Part shown: piece after piece, positions 8,455-17,281 of the stretch
Layout of the letters: every line of letters begins with the position of its first letter
Position numbering within the stretch: the first letter of the stretch is position 1
Assembly: GCF_011421595.1 (NCBI RefSeq)
Contig: NZ_WTLH01000006.1
Location: forward strand, 20,005-74,867
Direction of reading: 5' to 3'
Origin: Streptomyces sp. YIM 98790
Lineage (GTDB): Bacteria; Actinomycetota; Actinomycetes; Streptomycetales; Streptomycetaceae
DNA length: 54,863 nucleotides
Translations under genes and position numbers: made by a program
Notes under the pieces: model-generated
Seen by the model: only the letters and a program-made list of their open reading frames with translations
What the model was told of the DNA's origin: nothing
The model's database searches: none

Positions 8455-8643
8455 TCAGGATTGCCCAGGAGCCGTCCAGCGGAAAGTGCGCATCCGGTGG
8501 TGCTGCCGCAGCCGGGCGATCCGGGCCCGGCGCGGCTGCACCCGGTCGCGCAGCGCCTGGGCCTCCTGGAGCTCGCGGAGGAACTCGGCGCGGCGGCGCC
8601 GGCGGGCGGCATCCGGTTCCTCGGGATGGCCGGGACGCGGCAT
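8455..8643 (-). CDS. Small highly basic protein
   Basis: 62 residues, very rich in Arg (DAARRRRRAEFLRELQEAQA, then RVQPRRARIARLRQHHRMRT). It is predicted to be mostly helical and could bind nucleic acid. The ATG at 8643 has AAGGAGGG upstream. It sits between the tadA pair and upp, divergent from upp. I recall a similar small protein at this place in other Streptomyces, but no function is known. Confidence 0.68.
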   Translation of the reverse strand: MPRPGHPEEPDAARRRRRAEFLRELQEAQALRDRVQPRRARIARLRQHHRMRTFRWTAPGQS

Positions 8644-8825
8644 GCCCGTGAACCCTCCTTCCTCCCCGCGTCTCTTCTTCGCCTCCTGCACGCGGCTGCT
8701 TCACCAGCCTCTTCGTCTACTCTCGCCCCGCTGTGCGACCGCGTCCAGCGGTGTGCGCCGCCCGGCTGCCGCCCCTGGCACGGACGCACAGACCCGCACG
8801 CCGCCGGGGTGCCGGAGCTGTTCGC

Positions 8826-8831
8826 TACTGT
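8826..8831 (+). promoter_or_regulatory. Candidate -10 element of a leaderless upp transcript
   Basis: TACTGT ends 6 nt before the upp ATG. The only SD-like bases (GGAG) are 1 nt from the start codon, too close to work, so transcription probably begins at the start codon. Confidence 0.45.
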
Positions 8832-8837
8832 CGGAGC

Positions 8838-9470
8838 ATGCGCATCCATGTCGTCGACCACCCGCTGGTGGCGCACAAGCTGACCACGCTGCGCGATGAG
8901 CGCACCGACTCCCCCACCTTCCGGCGGCTGGCCGATGAACTGGTGACTCTGCTGGCCTACGAGGCCACCCGGGACGTCCGCACCGAGGTGGTGGACATCC
9001 GCACCCCGGTGGCGGGGACCACGGGGGTACGGCTGTCCCGGCCGCGCCCCATGGTGGTGCCGATCATCCGGGCCGGGCTGGGCATGCTGGACGGCATGGT
9101 CCGGCTGCTGCCCACCGCCGAGGTCGGCTTCCTGGGCATGATCCGGGACGAGTCCACCCTCCAGGCCTCGACCTACGCCAACCGGCTGCCGGAGGACCTC
9201 TCCGGGCGGCAGGTGTATGTGCTGGACCCGATGCTGGCCACCGGCGGCACGCTGGTGACCGCCATCCGCGAGCTGATGCGGCGCGGGGCGGACGACGTGA
9301 CCGCGGTGTGTCTGCTGGCGGCGCCGGAGGGGGTGGAGGTGCTGGAGCGCGATCTGGCCGGCGCGCCGGTCACGGTGGTGACCGCGGCCGTCGACGAGCG
9401 GCTGAACGAGCACGGTTTCATCGTGCCGGGTCTCGGCGATGCCGGGGACCGGATGTACGGGGTGGTCTGA
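8838..9470 (+). CDS. upp: Uracil phosphoribosyltransferase
   Basis: 210 residues, the usual length. It makes UMP from uracil and PRPP in pyrimidine salvage. The PRPP-binding loop is [17 protein letters not shown] (about 124-140); [16 protein letters not shown] and the uracil-binding C-terminal segment [17 protein letters not shown] are intact. The ATG at 8838 begins [15 protein letters not shown], as in the family. A TANNNT hexamer 6 nt upstream and the lack of a spaced ribosome binding site suggest leaderless translation. A hairpin at 9471-9522 follows the stop. Confidence 0.97.
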   Translation: MRIHVVDHPLVAHKLTTLRDERTDSPTFRRLADELVTLLAYEATRDVRTEVVDIRTPVAGTTGVRLSRPRPMVVPIIRAGLGMLDGMVRLLPTAEVGFLGMIRDESTLQASTYANRLPEDLSGRQVYVLDPMLATGGTLVTAIRELMRRGADDVTAVCLLAAPEGVEVLERDLAGAPVTVVTAAVDERLNEHGFIVPGLGDAGDRMYGVV

Positions 9471-9522
9471 GCGCCCCGGGCCGGGGGCCGGCGCGGACGG
9501 GCTGCGGGGCGGCCCGGGGCGC
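9471..9522 (+). terminator. Hairpin after upp
   Basis: Twelve-bp perfect arms GCGCCCCGGGCC (9471-9482) and GGCCCGGGGCGC (9511-9522), starting directly after the upp stop and lying between convergent genes. Confidence 0.65.
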
Positions 9523-9598
9523 TGCGGCCACGCCCCGGGGCGGTTCCGGGGCGCGTGTGCCGGCCGCGCCCGGATGGCACCGGCTGCCCCGGCGCGGG

Positions 9599-10309
9599 TC
9601 AGCAGCCGGTGGCGGCCTTCTCGGCCTCGGCGGCCAGCGCGGTGATCACGGCATCGGCCTGGGCCGGCGGGGCCAGTTCCTCGAAGGCGTTCCCGAGCAC
9701 GAGGTCCACTGCCAAGGGGCCGTCCCCGGCGGCCGGCTCCCCGGCGGCCGGCTCCCCGGTGGCCGAGGGCGGCACCAGCGGCTCGCCCACTCTGGTCTCC
9801 GGCTCGGCCAGATGGGCGCCGAGCACGGCCAGCACGCCCTTGTCCTCCGCCTGCGCCGAGCCCACCAGCAGCCCGGCGGCCCGCACCTTGCCGTCCAGGT
9901 CGGCGGGGGCGTTGTCCACCACGCCGATGACGAAGCCCCGCTCGGCCAGGGCGTCGGCGGTGGACTGGGCCAGGCCGGAGCGGGTGGTGGCGTTGTAGAC
10001 GTTCACCGTGATGGTCTCCGGCTCGGGCGGCGCGGCCGGCTTGGCATCGTCCTGTCCGGCCGGGCAGCTCGTGTTCCCGGGGCTGCCGTTGCCGTCGCGC
10101 TCTCCGGCCTCGGCCGGCTTCCCGGAGTCGCCGAAGCCGAGGATGCCGGTGAGCTGGAGCGTGCCGAAGCCCAGGCCGGCGAGCACCACCAGCGTGCCGA
10201 ACACGGCCAGCACCTTCCGGCCGCGCCGCTTGGGCTGGACCATCCGCGGATAGCGGTTGCCCGTGATGCGGTACTTCCCGCCCATGCCCGGCGGGGTCAG
10301 CATGCTCAT
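9599..10309 (-). CDS. Membrane-anchored protein with LytR C-terminal domain
   Basis: 236 residues. A basic cytoplasmic start (to about residue 31) precedes one membrane helix (VLAVFGTLVVLAGLGFGTLQ), an extracellular low-complexity linker, and a LytR_C-type domain from about residue 96 (ITVNVYNATTRSGLAQSTAD, then LAERGFVIGVVDNAP). A Pro/Gly/Glu repeat (GEPAAGEPAAG) interrupts it near residue 190. The LytR_C domain is found alone or at the end of LytR-CpsA-Psr wall ligases; alone its role is unknown, probably cell-envelope. It starts 185 bp from the stop of the VapB-like gene on the same strand. Confidence 0.82.
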   Translation of the reverse strand: MSMLTPPGMGGKYRITGNRYPRMVQPKRRGRKVLAVFGTLVVLAGLGFGTLQLTGILGFGDSGKPAEAGERDGNGSPGNTSCPAGQDDAKPAAPPEPETITVNVYNATTRSGLAQSTADALAERGFVIGVVDNAPADLDGKVRAAGLLVGSAQAEDKGVLAVLGAHLAEPETRVGEPLVPPSATGEPAAGEPAAGDGPLAVDLVLGNAFEELAPPAQADAVITALAAEAEKAATGC

Positions 10310-10494
10310 GGGCGCAGCGTAGTGGCGTACCGCGGTCCCGCCTACGAGATGATCAGCTGAAAGTGGGAGATGCAGCCCAAACGGGGCAGAGACTTGATCG
10401 TTCCGTGCTCTGGGCGGCCGGCCGGGCCGTTCCGGGGCCTGCGGGAACGTGGCGGTGGCCGCGGGTGATGCGGGAACGTGCGGAAGCTGCGGGG

Positions 10495-10791
10495 TCAGTC
10501 GAGTTCGAGGACGCGGGCGTGCAGTACCTGTCGCTGCTGGAGCGCGGCACGCACCGCCCGGTGCAGCCCGTCCTCCAGGTACAGGTCACCCCGCCACTTC
10601 ACGACATGGGCGAAGAGATCGCCGTAGAAGGTGGAATCCTCGGCGAGCAGGGTTTCCAGGTCGAGCTGCCCCTTGGTGGTCACGAGCTGGTCCAGGCGCA
10701 CAGGCCGCGGTGCGACGTCTGCCCACTGCCGGGACGTCTCCCGGCCATGGTCAGGGTACGGCCGCCCATTTCCGATGCGCTTGAAGATCAC
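10495..10791 (-). CDS. VapB-family antitoxin-like protein without a toxin partner
   Basis: 98 residues, beginning MIFKRIGNGRPYPDHG. The protein is strongly conserved in Streptomyces and is usually annotated as a VapB-type antitoxin. The conserved core is RPVRLDQLVTTKGQLDLETL, then AEDSTFYGDLFAHVVKWRGD, then LYLEDGLHRAVRAALQQRQV. No PIN-domain toxin gene is next to it on either side, so a toxin-antitoxin role is doubtful. The ATG at 10791 fits the family start. It is co-oriented with the LytR_C gene. Confidence 0.82.
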   Translation of the reverse strand: MIFKRIGNGRPYPDHGRETSRQWADVAPRPVRLDQLVTTKGQLDLETLLAEDSTFYGDLFAHVVKWRGDLYLEDGLHRAVRAALQQRQVLHARVLELD

Positions 10792-10944
10792 AGTGAGAGC
10801 CTACCGGTCGGGTGCCTTCTCCCGCAGCCTTGCGCCGAGGACGCGATCTTCGCATCCGGGGGCATGCGGGGATCAAGCGGACGGACTGATCGGGAGCTCT
10901 CCGGCGGGGCGGCCGGTATCGCGACCTGACGCGCCGGCGGCGTG

Positions 10945-10982
10945 CGCCGGGTGCGCGGAGCGTACGCCCCACGCACCCGGCG
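10945..10982 (-). terminator. Hairpin after the aminopeptidase gene
   Basis: Eleven-bp perfect arms CGCCGGGTGCG / CGCACCCGGCG with a 16-nt loop that itself contains the palindrome GCGTACGC. It lies about 33 bp past the aminopeptidase stop. Confidence 0.6.
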
Positions 10983-11014
10983 AGCGGTCACCCGGCGATG
11001 GTCAGGGACCGGGG

Positions 11015-12631
11015 TCAGGCGGCGTCGGCGTGGCCGTGGCCGTCGTGGAGGCCGCCCTGGGCGGCGGTCTCCGGATCGGCCGGTCCGGCGGCCGGCACCT
11101 CCTGGCCCAGCGAGTCGGTGCTCCAGGCGTAGATCCCCACCAGGTACGCGATCACGTCGACATTGGTCTCGAACGCGGCCATGTTGATGTTGTCGATGTC
11201 ATCGCACTCGGCGTGGTAGCAGACGTCGTAGGCCACTCCGGCCTCGCCGCCCCACAGTTCGACCTGGGCCTCGGTCTTGAGACCCTCGGCGCCGGTGAAG
11301 GTGCCGCCGGAGGGGATGCCCACCTCGATGAACGGTCCGTAGTCGCTGCGTCCGCTGAACGCGGTCGGACGCGGGTGCTTGCCCTTGCCGTCCAGGAAGG
11401 TGTTGATGGCGTACTCGATCTGGGCCGATCCCTCCGGGCCGGGGTCGGACTGGCCCTCGGAGCCGTCGCCGTCGTAGACGAAGATGCCGTAGTTGGGCGA
11501 GGCGATCATGTCGAAGTTGAGGTAGAGGGCGATGGCCTCGCGCTCCTCCTCGGTCAGCTCGGACACGTAGTGCTCGGCGCCGAGCAGGCCGAACTCCTCG
11601 GCCGACCAGAGCGCGAAGCGCACCTTGTTGGGCGCCTTGCCGTGCCGGTCGGCCTTGGCGAGCTGGAGGGCGGTCTCCAGCACGCCGCCGGAGCCGGAGG
11701 CGTTGTCGTTGATCCCCGGGCCCTCCGGCACGGAGTCCAGGTGGGCGCCGACCATCACCACGTTGTCCGGGTCACCGCCGGGGGTCTCGGCGATGACGTT
11801 GGGGGTGGTGCGGGTCTCGCGGAGTTCGCGCAGCTCCAGCGCCACCGTGACCTCGCCCTCGGCCAGGCCGGCGGCGAGCGCCTCGCCCTCCTCCTGGGTG
11901 ATGCCACCGGTGGGCAGCGCGGTCTCCTCCGGGCCGCCCAGGGTGCCGTTGAGCGGGCCCTCGGTGTTGTTGTAGACGATGGCGGCCACCGCGCCGGCCG
12001 CGGCGGCGTTCTGCTGCTTGAGGGCGAAGGTGCAGCCGCCGCGCTTGATCAGTGCGATGCGGCCGGTGAAGTCGCCGTCCGCGAAGTCCTCGGGCTCGCA
12101 GCCGTTGGTGTCGTCCTCGTCGACGGGGGTGGCGGCCAGTTGGCCCTCGATGCCGCCGACCGGGGTGCTGGCGGTGTAGGACATGGCGATGATCTCGATG
12201 TCCCGTTCGGCCGGGGTGAGCTGTCGCAGGGACTCGGCGAGGGTCTCGCGGTACTCGAAGTCGAAGTACTGGTAGGTGACGTCGTAGCCGGCGGCCTCCA
12301 GCAGCCGGCCGGCGTACTCGGCGGAGGCATCGTGACCGGGCGCGCCGGCGGCGCGGTTGCCGCCGTGCTCGTCGGCCATCGCCTGCCATGCGTACAGGTG
12401 GCGCATGGTGTTCTCGGCGCTGGTGCGCTTCACCAGCTTCCGGGCCAGCTGCCGCCCCTTGTCCTTGTCCTTCTTGTGGTGGGCGGCGGATGCGGCGGTG
12501 GTGGTGACGGTGCCGGTGTCGGCATGGGCGGCGGTGGAGGTCACCAGAGCGGGGGTGGCCACGGCGAGCACGGCGATCGCCGCCAGCGCACCGCGGGACC
12601 TCATCGGCGGTCGTGTCACACGGATTCCCAC
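11015..12631 (-). CDS. Secreted M28-family zinc aminopeptidase with PA domain
   Basis: 538 residues from a GTG at 12631, with GGAAGGA upstream. It has a signal peptide (residues 10-37, ending AAHA), an M28 catalytic domain and an inserted protease-associated domain (about 150-270). Likely zinc ligands are His297 (GAHLDS), Asp309 (GINDNASG), Glu346 (WSAEEFG), Asp374 (LNFDMI) and His473 (CYHAECD), all present. It resembles the Streptomyces griseus aminopeptidase group, which removes N-terminal hydrophobic residues from peptides, but has an extra N-terminal basic segment and a His/Gly-rich tail. It probably provides extracellular peptide hydrolysis. A hairpin follows the gene. Confidence 0.92.
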   Translation of the reverse strand: MGIRVTRPPMRSRGALAAIAVLAVATPALVTSTAAHADTGTVTTTAASAAHHKKDKDKGRQLARKLVKRTSAENTMRHLYAWQAMADEHGGNRAAGAPGHDASAEYAGRLLEAAGYDVTYQYFDFEYRETLAESLRQLTPAERDIEIIAMSYTASTPVGGIEGQLAATPVDEDDTNGCEPEDFADGDFTGRIALIKRGGCTFALKQQNAAAAGAVAAIVYNNTEGPLNGTLGGPEETALPTGGITQEEGEALAAGLAEGEVTVALELRELRETRTTPNVIAETPGGDPDNVVMVGAHLDSVPEGPGINDNASGSGGVLETALQLAKADRHGKAPNKVRFALWSAEEFGLLGAEHYVSELTEEEREAIALYLNFDMIASPNYGIFVYDGDGSEGQSDPGPEGSAQIEYAINTFLDGKGKHPRPTAFSGRSDYGPFIEVGIPSGGTFTGAEGLKTEAQVELWGGEAGVAYDVCYHAECDDIDNINMAAFETNVDVIAYLVGIYAWSTDSLGQEVPAAGPADPETAAQGGLHDGHGHADAA

Positions 12632-12935
12632 AGGGGCAGGTCCTTCCGAGGAATACGGCGGGGACAGTTGAACGACACATCGCGTCCGGGTTGCGGACGC
12701 AGTGGAGGGGAAAGTACCGGCATCCGGTCATCTGGGGAACGTGTGGGACACGTGTCATTGATGATTAGCCTGATTAATGCGAAGAATAAGCCGGTTGGGT
12801 TCACTTCATGCCCGCCCGCAACTGGTCCTCCCGATCCGCCGCCAAGTGGTCTGCCCGGCGGGACGCCGCACGGCTCTACTGGGCCCGGAAGCGGGCGGCG
12901 GTGCCGTCGCCCCGGGGTACGGAAGGGAACCGGAA
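12632..12935. promoter_or_regulatory. Divergent control region between aminopeptidase and EamA transporter
   Basis: About 300 bp with an AT-rich core near 12757-12800, unusual for this DNA. It includes the 10-bp palindrome GACACGTGTC (12747-12756) and two direct copies of TGATTA (12762-12767, 12771-12776). These could serve both genes; there is no direct evidence of which protein binds. Confidence 0.4.
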
Positions 12936-13847
12936 GTGGCCGAACAGCCGGTGCGGCAGGGGGCGGTGTACGGGGTCGGGGCAATGGCACTGGCCGGGAG
13001 TTCGGCGGCGGTGCTGGCCGGGATCGCGGAGTATCCGGCGCTGGGCGGCCAGGCGCTGCGCTACGCCGGGGCGGCGGCCGTGCTGCTGCTCCTGCTGCGG
13101 CTGCGGCGCATCGGGCATCTGCGGCCCACCGGAAGGGAACTGGCCCGGCTCACGGTGGTGGCCGCCACCGGCCTGGCGGGGTTCAACGTCTGCTACGTGC
13201 AGGCGGTGCGCCATGCCGATCCGGCCAGCGTGGGGGCGGTGATCGGCGGGCTGCCGGTGGTGCTGGCGGTGCTGGACCCGCTGCTGCGGCGGCGGGCGCC
13301 GCGGCCCCGTCTGGTGGCGGCCGCCCTGGTGGTCTCGGGCGGTGTGGCGCTGACCCAGGGGCTGGGCGGCGGCAGCCCGGCCGGACTGGCCTGGGCGCTG
13401 GGCGCACTCGCCGGTGAGGTGGCGTTCTCCCTGGCGGCCCTGCCGCTGCTGCCGCGCTACGGGCCGCTGCGGGTGTCGGCGTACGCCTCGGTGCTGTCGG
13501 TGCCGCTGCTGCTGGGCGCGGCGCTGGCGTTCGACGGGCGCGGCGCGCTGCCGATGCCGACGGCGGGTCAGTTCGCCTCCTTCGTCTATCTGTCGGTGGC
13601 GGTGACGGCCCTGGCGTTCGTCCTCTGGTACGCGGCGGTGGCCCGGCTGGGCGCGGACCGCGCGGGGCTGTGCGCGGGGGTGGCACCGGCGAGTGCGGTG
13701 GCCGCGGCCTGGCTGCTGGGCACGGGGGCGCCCACCGCGGCGGATCTGGCGGGTGCCGCTCTGGTCGGTCTGGGCGTGACCGCCGGGCTGGCCGGTCCCC
13801 GGAGCCGCGGGCGCACCGGCACGGCACCGGTCCCCGCGAGGGGCTGA
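12936..13847 (+). CDS. EamA/DMT-family transporter
   Basis: 303 residues with about ten hydrophobic helices arranged as two repeats of five, the pattern of drug/metabolite exporters (EamA, RhaT-like). Conserved-type stretches are ALRYAGAAAVLLLLL in the first half and FVYLSVAVTALAFVLWYAAV in the second. Substrates of such proteins include amino acids and small metabolites; none can be named here. The GTG at 12936 has GGAAGGGA 7-15 nt upstream. The longer frame from 12777 lacks a ribosome binding site and codes for non-membrane residues. Confidence 0.85.
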   Translation: MAEQPVRQGAVYGVGAMALAGSSAAVLAGIAEYPALGGQALRYAGAAAVLLLLLRLRRIGHLRPTGRELARLTVVAATGLAGFNVCYVQAVRHADPASVGAVIGGLPVVLAVLDPLLRRRAPRPRLVAAALVVSGGVALTQGLGGGSPAGLAWALGALAGEVAFSLAALPLLPRYGPLRVSAYASVLSVPLLLGAALAFDGRGALPMPTAGQFASFVYLSVAVTALAFVLWYAAVARLGADRAGLCAGVAPASAVAAAWLLGTGAPTAADLAGAALVGLGVTAGLAGPRSRGRTGTAPVPARG

Positions 13848-13901
13848 GCGCCGGCCCGGCGTGCTCACCGGGCGGGCGGCAGCACGCGGAAGCGCGGCGC
13901 C

Positions 13902-13949
13902 GGAGGAAGGGGAGAAAGGAAAAAAGGGGAGAAAAGAGAGAAAGGGGAG
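13902..13949. repeat. 48-nt uninterrupted homopurine tract
   Basis: All 48 bases are A or G on the plus strand (poly-pyrimidine on the other), ending exactly at the stop codon of the PucR gene. The transcript of that gene would carry a C/U-only segment, including a run of six U, just after translation ends. It may aid termination or form triplex DNA; this is inference. Confidence 0.7.
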
Positions 13950-15269
13950 TCAGGCGGATTCGGGGCGGGAGCGGGACGGGCGGCGGGCCGGGGCCGGCGG
14001 GTGCGGCTCCGTCCGGGCCGGGACCGCCGCCGGGGGCAGCGCACGGGGCAGCAGGGGCAGGGCCCGCAGGGCCAGGGCCCAGCCGAGGCGGGTCTCCCCC
14101 GAGTCGGCGGCCCGGCCGGTGAGTTCGGAGATCCTGGCCACCCGGTTGAGCACGGTGTTGCGGTGGCAGTACAGCCGGGACGCCGAGGCGGTGGCGGAGC
14201 CGCCGGTGTCCAGCCACACCCGCAGCGTGTCGAGCAGCACCCGCCGCTCCGAGGTGCTGCGCAGCACCCCGCCGAGGTAGCGGTCCACCAGGCGTTCCGC
14301 CGTGTCCGGCTGTTCGCACAGCAGCGCCTCGGGCAGCCGTTCGTCCAGCGCGGCCACCTCGCCGCCCTCCGGGGGCAGGGTGCGCAGCGCGCGTTCGGCC
14401 AGCCGCAGCGCCCCGTCCGCCTGGGCGAGCCGCAGGATGACCGGGGAGATCCCGGCAGTGGCGCCCAGCCGGTCCCGCAGGATGCCGGAGAGCTGGTCCG
14501 GGTCGAGGCCGCCGAGCCGGATCAGCCCGGCGTTGACCCCCCAGGCGGGCGGGCCGGGCAGCCGGCCGGCGGCCCGGGGCCGCCAGAACGACCACACGCC
14601 GTGCGCCTCCAGCGCGGGCGCCGGATCGGTGGGCGCGGCCGGGTCCTGGGCCGCGGCCACCACCACGAAGCGGTCCTGCTCCGGGATGCCGAGCACGGCC
14701 GCCGCCGCCTTGGCGACCGTCGGGTCGGCGCCCCGCCCGTCCAGCAGCGCCTCGAACAGGGCACCGCGCCGGGTGTCCTCCTGCTGGTGCAGTTCGAGCT
14801 GGGTGAGCCGGTAGGACTCGCTCATGGCGGAGGAGTAGGTGTCGATGGTCTCCCAGACCACGCCGGCCACGTCCAGCGCGCGGTGCCCGGGCTCGACGGA
14901 CCACTCGCGCAGCAGCTCGGTGATGGCTTCCCAGACCACCCGGCCGCCCCGCCGGTAGGCGCGCAGCACGGTCTCCAGCGGGACCTGCTGCACGGCGCGG
15001 CGGCGTCCGGTCTCGCGGGCGGCGGCCTCGAAGTCGCCGCGGCTGTCGGCGGGCATGTCGCCCAGTTCCCGGAGGGAGTGCAGCAGGTTCTGCCGGACCG
15101 TCTCGTGCAGATCCTCGGTGCTCACCGGATGCCCGGCGGCGTAGAGCGTGCTGTGCGCGTGGATGTCCGCGACCACCCGGGCCGCGAGCGTGTCGAGACG
15201 TCTCAGCAGCGCGGTGGCCAGCGCCGTGCGCAGCCGCTGACCGGCGTGATCCGTCCCGTCGCTCGCCAT
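13950..15269 (-). CDS. PucR-family transcriptional regulator
   Basis: 439 residues. The N-terminal half is helical (about 1-160, RsbRD/regulator-like), the middle is a GGDEF-like CdaR segment (about 180-290), and the C-terminal PucR helix-turn-helix is intact (about 340-400: LLDTLRVWLDTGGSATASAS, then YCHRNTVLNRVARISELTGR). The RVWLDTGGSAT...HRNTV pattern is diagnostic. The last ~35 residues are Pro/Arg-rich. The ATG at 15269 is the clear start. It is divergent from an SDR gene with a palindrome between them, which suggests the regulator controls the SDR gene, itself, or both. Confidence 0.9.
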   Translation of the reverse strand: MASDGTDHAGQRLRTALATALLRRLDTLAARVVADIHAHSTLYAAGHPVSTEDLHETVRQNLLHSLRELGDMPADSRGDFEAAARETGRRRAVQQVPLETVLRAYRRGGRVVWEAITELLREWSVEPGHRALDVAGVVWETIDTYSSAMSESYRLTQLELHQQEDTRRGALFEALLDGRGADPTVAKAAAAVLGIPEQDRFVVVAAAQDPAAPTDPAPALEAHGVWSFWRPRAAGRLPGPPAWGVNAGLIRLGGLDPDQLSGILRDRLGATAGISPVILRLAQADGALRLAERALRTLPPEGGEVAALDERLPEALLCEQPDTAERLVDRYLGGVLRSTSERRVLLDTLRVWLDTGGSATASASRLYCHRNTVLNRVARISELTGRAADSGETRLGWALALRALPLLPRALPPAAVPARTEPHPPAPARRPSRSRPESA

Positions 15270-15344
15270 GGTCAGGAAGGTTAGGCGGATGCCGCGCCGC
15301 AGGCCGGGCGGACGGGACCGCTGCCCAGCAGGACGCCGGCCACC

Positions 15345-15360
15345 CTGTGCACCTGCACAG
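15345..15360. promoter_or_regulatory. 16-bp palindrome between PucR regulator and SDR genes
   Basis: CTGTGCA and TGCACAG are perfect 7-bp arms with a 2-bp centre, located 76 bp before the regulator start and 153 bp before the SDR start. A plausible operator of the regulator. Confidence 0.45.
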
Positions 15361-15512
15361 CCGCAGGGCGGGGGAGACGGCGGCGGGTCCGCGGCGCTAG
15401 CATGCGCGCTGGGCTACCGCTCAGTAATCAGTTCTGCGGGGCGGCGGCCCTCCGGCCCCGGTTCCCCGCACGCCCCGCACGCCCCGCACGACCCGCACGG
15501 AAGGTGCAGCCG

Positions 15513-16274
15513 TTGAGCGAACGCCGCAACATCCTCATCACCGGCGCGAGTTCCGGCCTCGGTGAACAGATGGCCCGGGAGTTCGCCGCCCGCGGCCGCA
15601 ATCTGGCGCTCTGCGCCCGCCGCACCGACCGGCTCCAGGCGCTGCGCGCCGAACTGCTGGCCGCCCGCCCCGGCATCACCGTGGCCGTGCGCGCCCTGGA
15701 CGTGAACGACCACCCGGCGGTCTTCGAGACGTTCCGCGCCCTCGCCGGCGACCTCGGCGGACGGCTGGACCGGGTGATCGTCAACGCCGGGCTGGGCAAG
15801 GGCAGGCCCATCGGCACCGGCGGTTTCCGCGCCAATCTGCAGACCGCCGAGACCAACTTCACCGCCGCGCTGGCCCAGTGCGAGGCGGCCATGGAGCACT
15901 TCCGGGAGCACCGGTCCGGCCACCTGGTGGTCATCTCCTCCGTCAGCGCGCTGCGCGGCCTGCCGCGCAGTTCCACCACCTATGCCGCGACCAAGGCCGG
16001 CCTGTCCGCGCTGGCCGAAGGCATCCGGGCGGAGATGCTCGCCACCGGCACGCCCGTCCGGGTCTCCGCCGTGCACCCCGGCTACATCGCCACCGACCTG
16101 AGTGAACGTGCCGCCCGCACCCCGCTGATGGTGCCGCTGGAGAAAGGGGTGCGCTCGATGGTCCGGGCCATCGAGCGGGAACGGGCTGACGCCCGGGTGC
16201 CGGCCTGGCCCTGGGTGCCGCTGGGCTTCCTGCTGCGCCGCATGCCGCTGCGGCTGGTCGCCCGGCTGGCCTGA
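15513..16274 (+). CDS. Short-chain dehydrogenase/reductase
   Basis: 253 residues. Classical SDR: cofactor motif TGASSGLG (about residues 10-17), NAG (VIVNAGLGKG), and catalytic Ser-Tyr-Lys in SSVSALRGLPRSSTTYAATK. The C-terminal part has a short hydrophobic/basic segment (WPWVPLGFLLRRMPLRLVAR) seen in SDRs of lipid-like substrates. The substrate is unknown. The TTG at 15513 is preferred because GGAAGG lies 8 nt before it; a GTG at 15504 overlaps that ribosome binding site. The upstream region has three near-direct repeats of CCCCGCACG (about 15465-15497). Confidence 0.88.
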   Translation: MSERRNILITGASSGLGEQMAREFAARGRNLALCARRTDRLQALRAELLAARPGITVAVRALDVNDHPAVFETFRALAGDLGGRLDRVIVNAGLGKGRPIGTGGFRANLQTAETNFTAALAQCEAAMEHFREHRSGHLVVISSVSALRGLPRSSTTYAATKAGLSALAEGIRAEMLATGTPVRVSAVHPGYIATDLSERAARTPLMVPLEKGVRSMVRAIERERADARVPAWPWVPLGFLLRRMPLRLVARLA

Positions 16275-16382
16275 GCCGGGGGCCGGGCCGGGCGGGCCGT
16301 GCCGGGCCGGCCCGAGGCAGGCGGGCGCGGGCCGGGGCGGGCCGGTCAGGAACTCCCCGTGCGCCCGGCACGTGTATCAGGC

Positions 16383-17135
16383 ATGGTGATCCTCGGCCGG
16401 GCCCGTTCCGTACCGCGTGACGTACCGCGTGGCGTGGCGCGCGGCACCTGGCTCCGCCGGCTGCGTCCGCGGCTGCCCCGTACGCGACGGGGCCGGCGCC
16501 GGGCCCTGCGGCTGGCGGTGCTCGTCTGCTCGCTGGCGCTGCTGCCGTCCGCCTGGCTGTTCGCCACCACCGACGGCCAGCGCATCCGCACCCCGGCCGA
16601 CGCCCCGGCCGCCCCGGTGGCCGTCGTCTTCGGCGCCGGACTGTGGGACGGCGAGCCCTCCCCCTACCTGGCCCACCGGCTGGACGCCGCGGCCCGGCTC
16701 TACCACGACGGGAAGGTGCGGGCCCTGCTGGTCACCGGGGACAACAGCGTGCACGGCTACAACGAGCCGGACGCCATGCGCGACTACCTCACCGGCCGGG
16801 GCGTCCCGGCAGACCGCATCGTCGCCGACTACGCCGGATTCGACACCTGGGACTCCTGCGCCCGCGCGCACGACGTGTTCGGCGTCCGCCGGGCCCTGCT
16901 GGTCTCGCAGGACTACCACATCCGACGCGCCCTCGCGCTGTGCCGGGCGGCCGGCATCGACGCCTGGGGCGTGGCCGTGCGCGAGCCGCGCGACAGCATC
17001 TGGCTCTACGGCTCGCTGCGCGAGGTGCCCGGCGCGGCCAAGGCCGCGTTCGAGGCGTTCTTCACTCCCTCCGCACGGTTCCCGGGGCCGCCGGAGACCA
17101 GCCTGGAGACGGCCCTCTCCGGCCCGGACCGGTAG
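16383..17135 (+). CDS. SanA/YdcF-like DUF218 membrane protein
   Basis: 250 residues. A very basic N-terminal segment is followed by one membrane helix ([20 protein letters not shown], about 48-67) and a DUF218 domain with [46 protein letters not shown] and [14 protein letters not shown]. Proteins of this family (SanA/vancomycin-sensitivity type) act in envelope barrier function, with unproven chemistry. The ATG at 16383 lies close to a GTG at 16386 in the same frame; either could be used. It is likely monocistronic. Confidence 0.88.
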   Translation: MVILGRARSVPRDVPRGVARGTWLRRLRPRLPRTRRGRRRALRLAVLVCSLALLPSAWLFATTDGQRIRTPADAPAAPVAVVFGAGLWDGEPSPYLAHRLDAAARLYHDGKVRALLVTGDNSVHGYNEPDAMRDYLTGRGVPADRIVADYAGFDTWDSCARAHDVFGVRRALLVSQDYHIRRALALCRAAGIDAWGVAVREPRDSIWLYGSLREVPGAAKAAFEAFFTPSARFPGPPETSLETALSGPDR

Positions 17136-17281
17136 GCCGCCCGGCCCCCGCACCGGCGGGCCGTTCAGCCGCTGCGCGCCGGGGTACCCGCGTGGAGCCG
17201 TGGAGTACCGGGCGTGCACGCACACCTGCGCACCGACACGGACGGCCGGGCGATCAGCGGGCTGAAGGGACGGTGGGGCCG

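Noticed and set aside
10631..13417. 928-residue plus-strand frame opposite the aminopeptidase
   Set aside because: Antisense to a clear M28 gene; Gly/Val/Arg-rich composition typical of shadow frames in GC-rich DNA.
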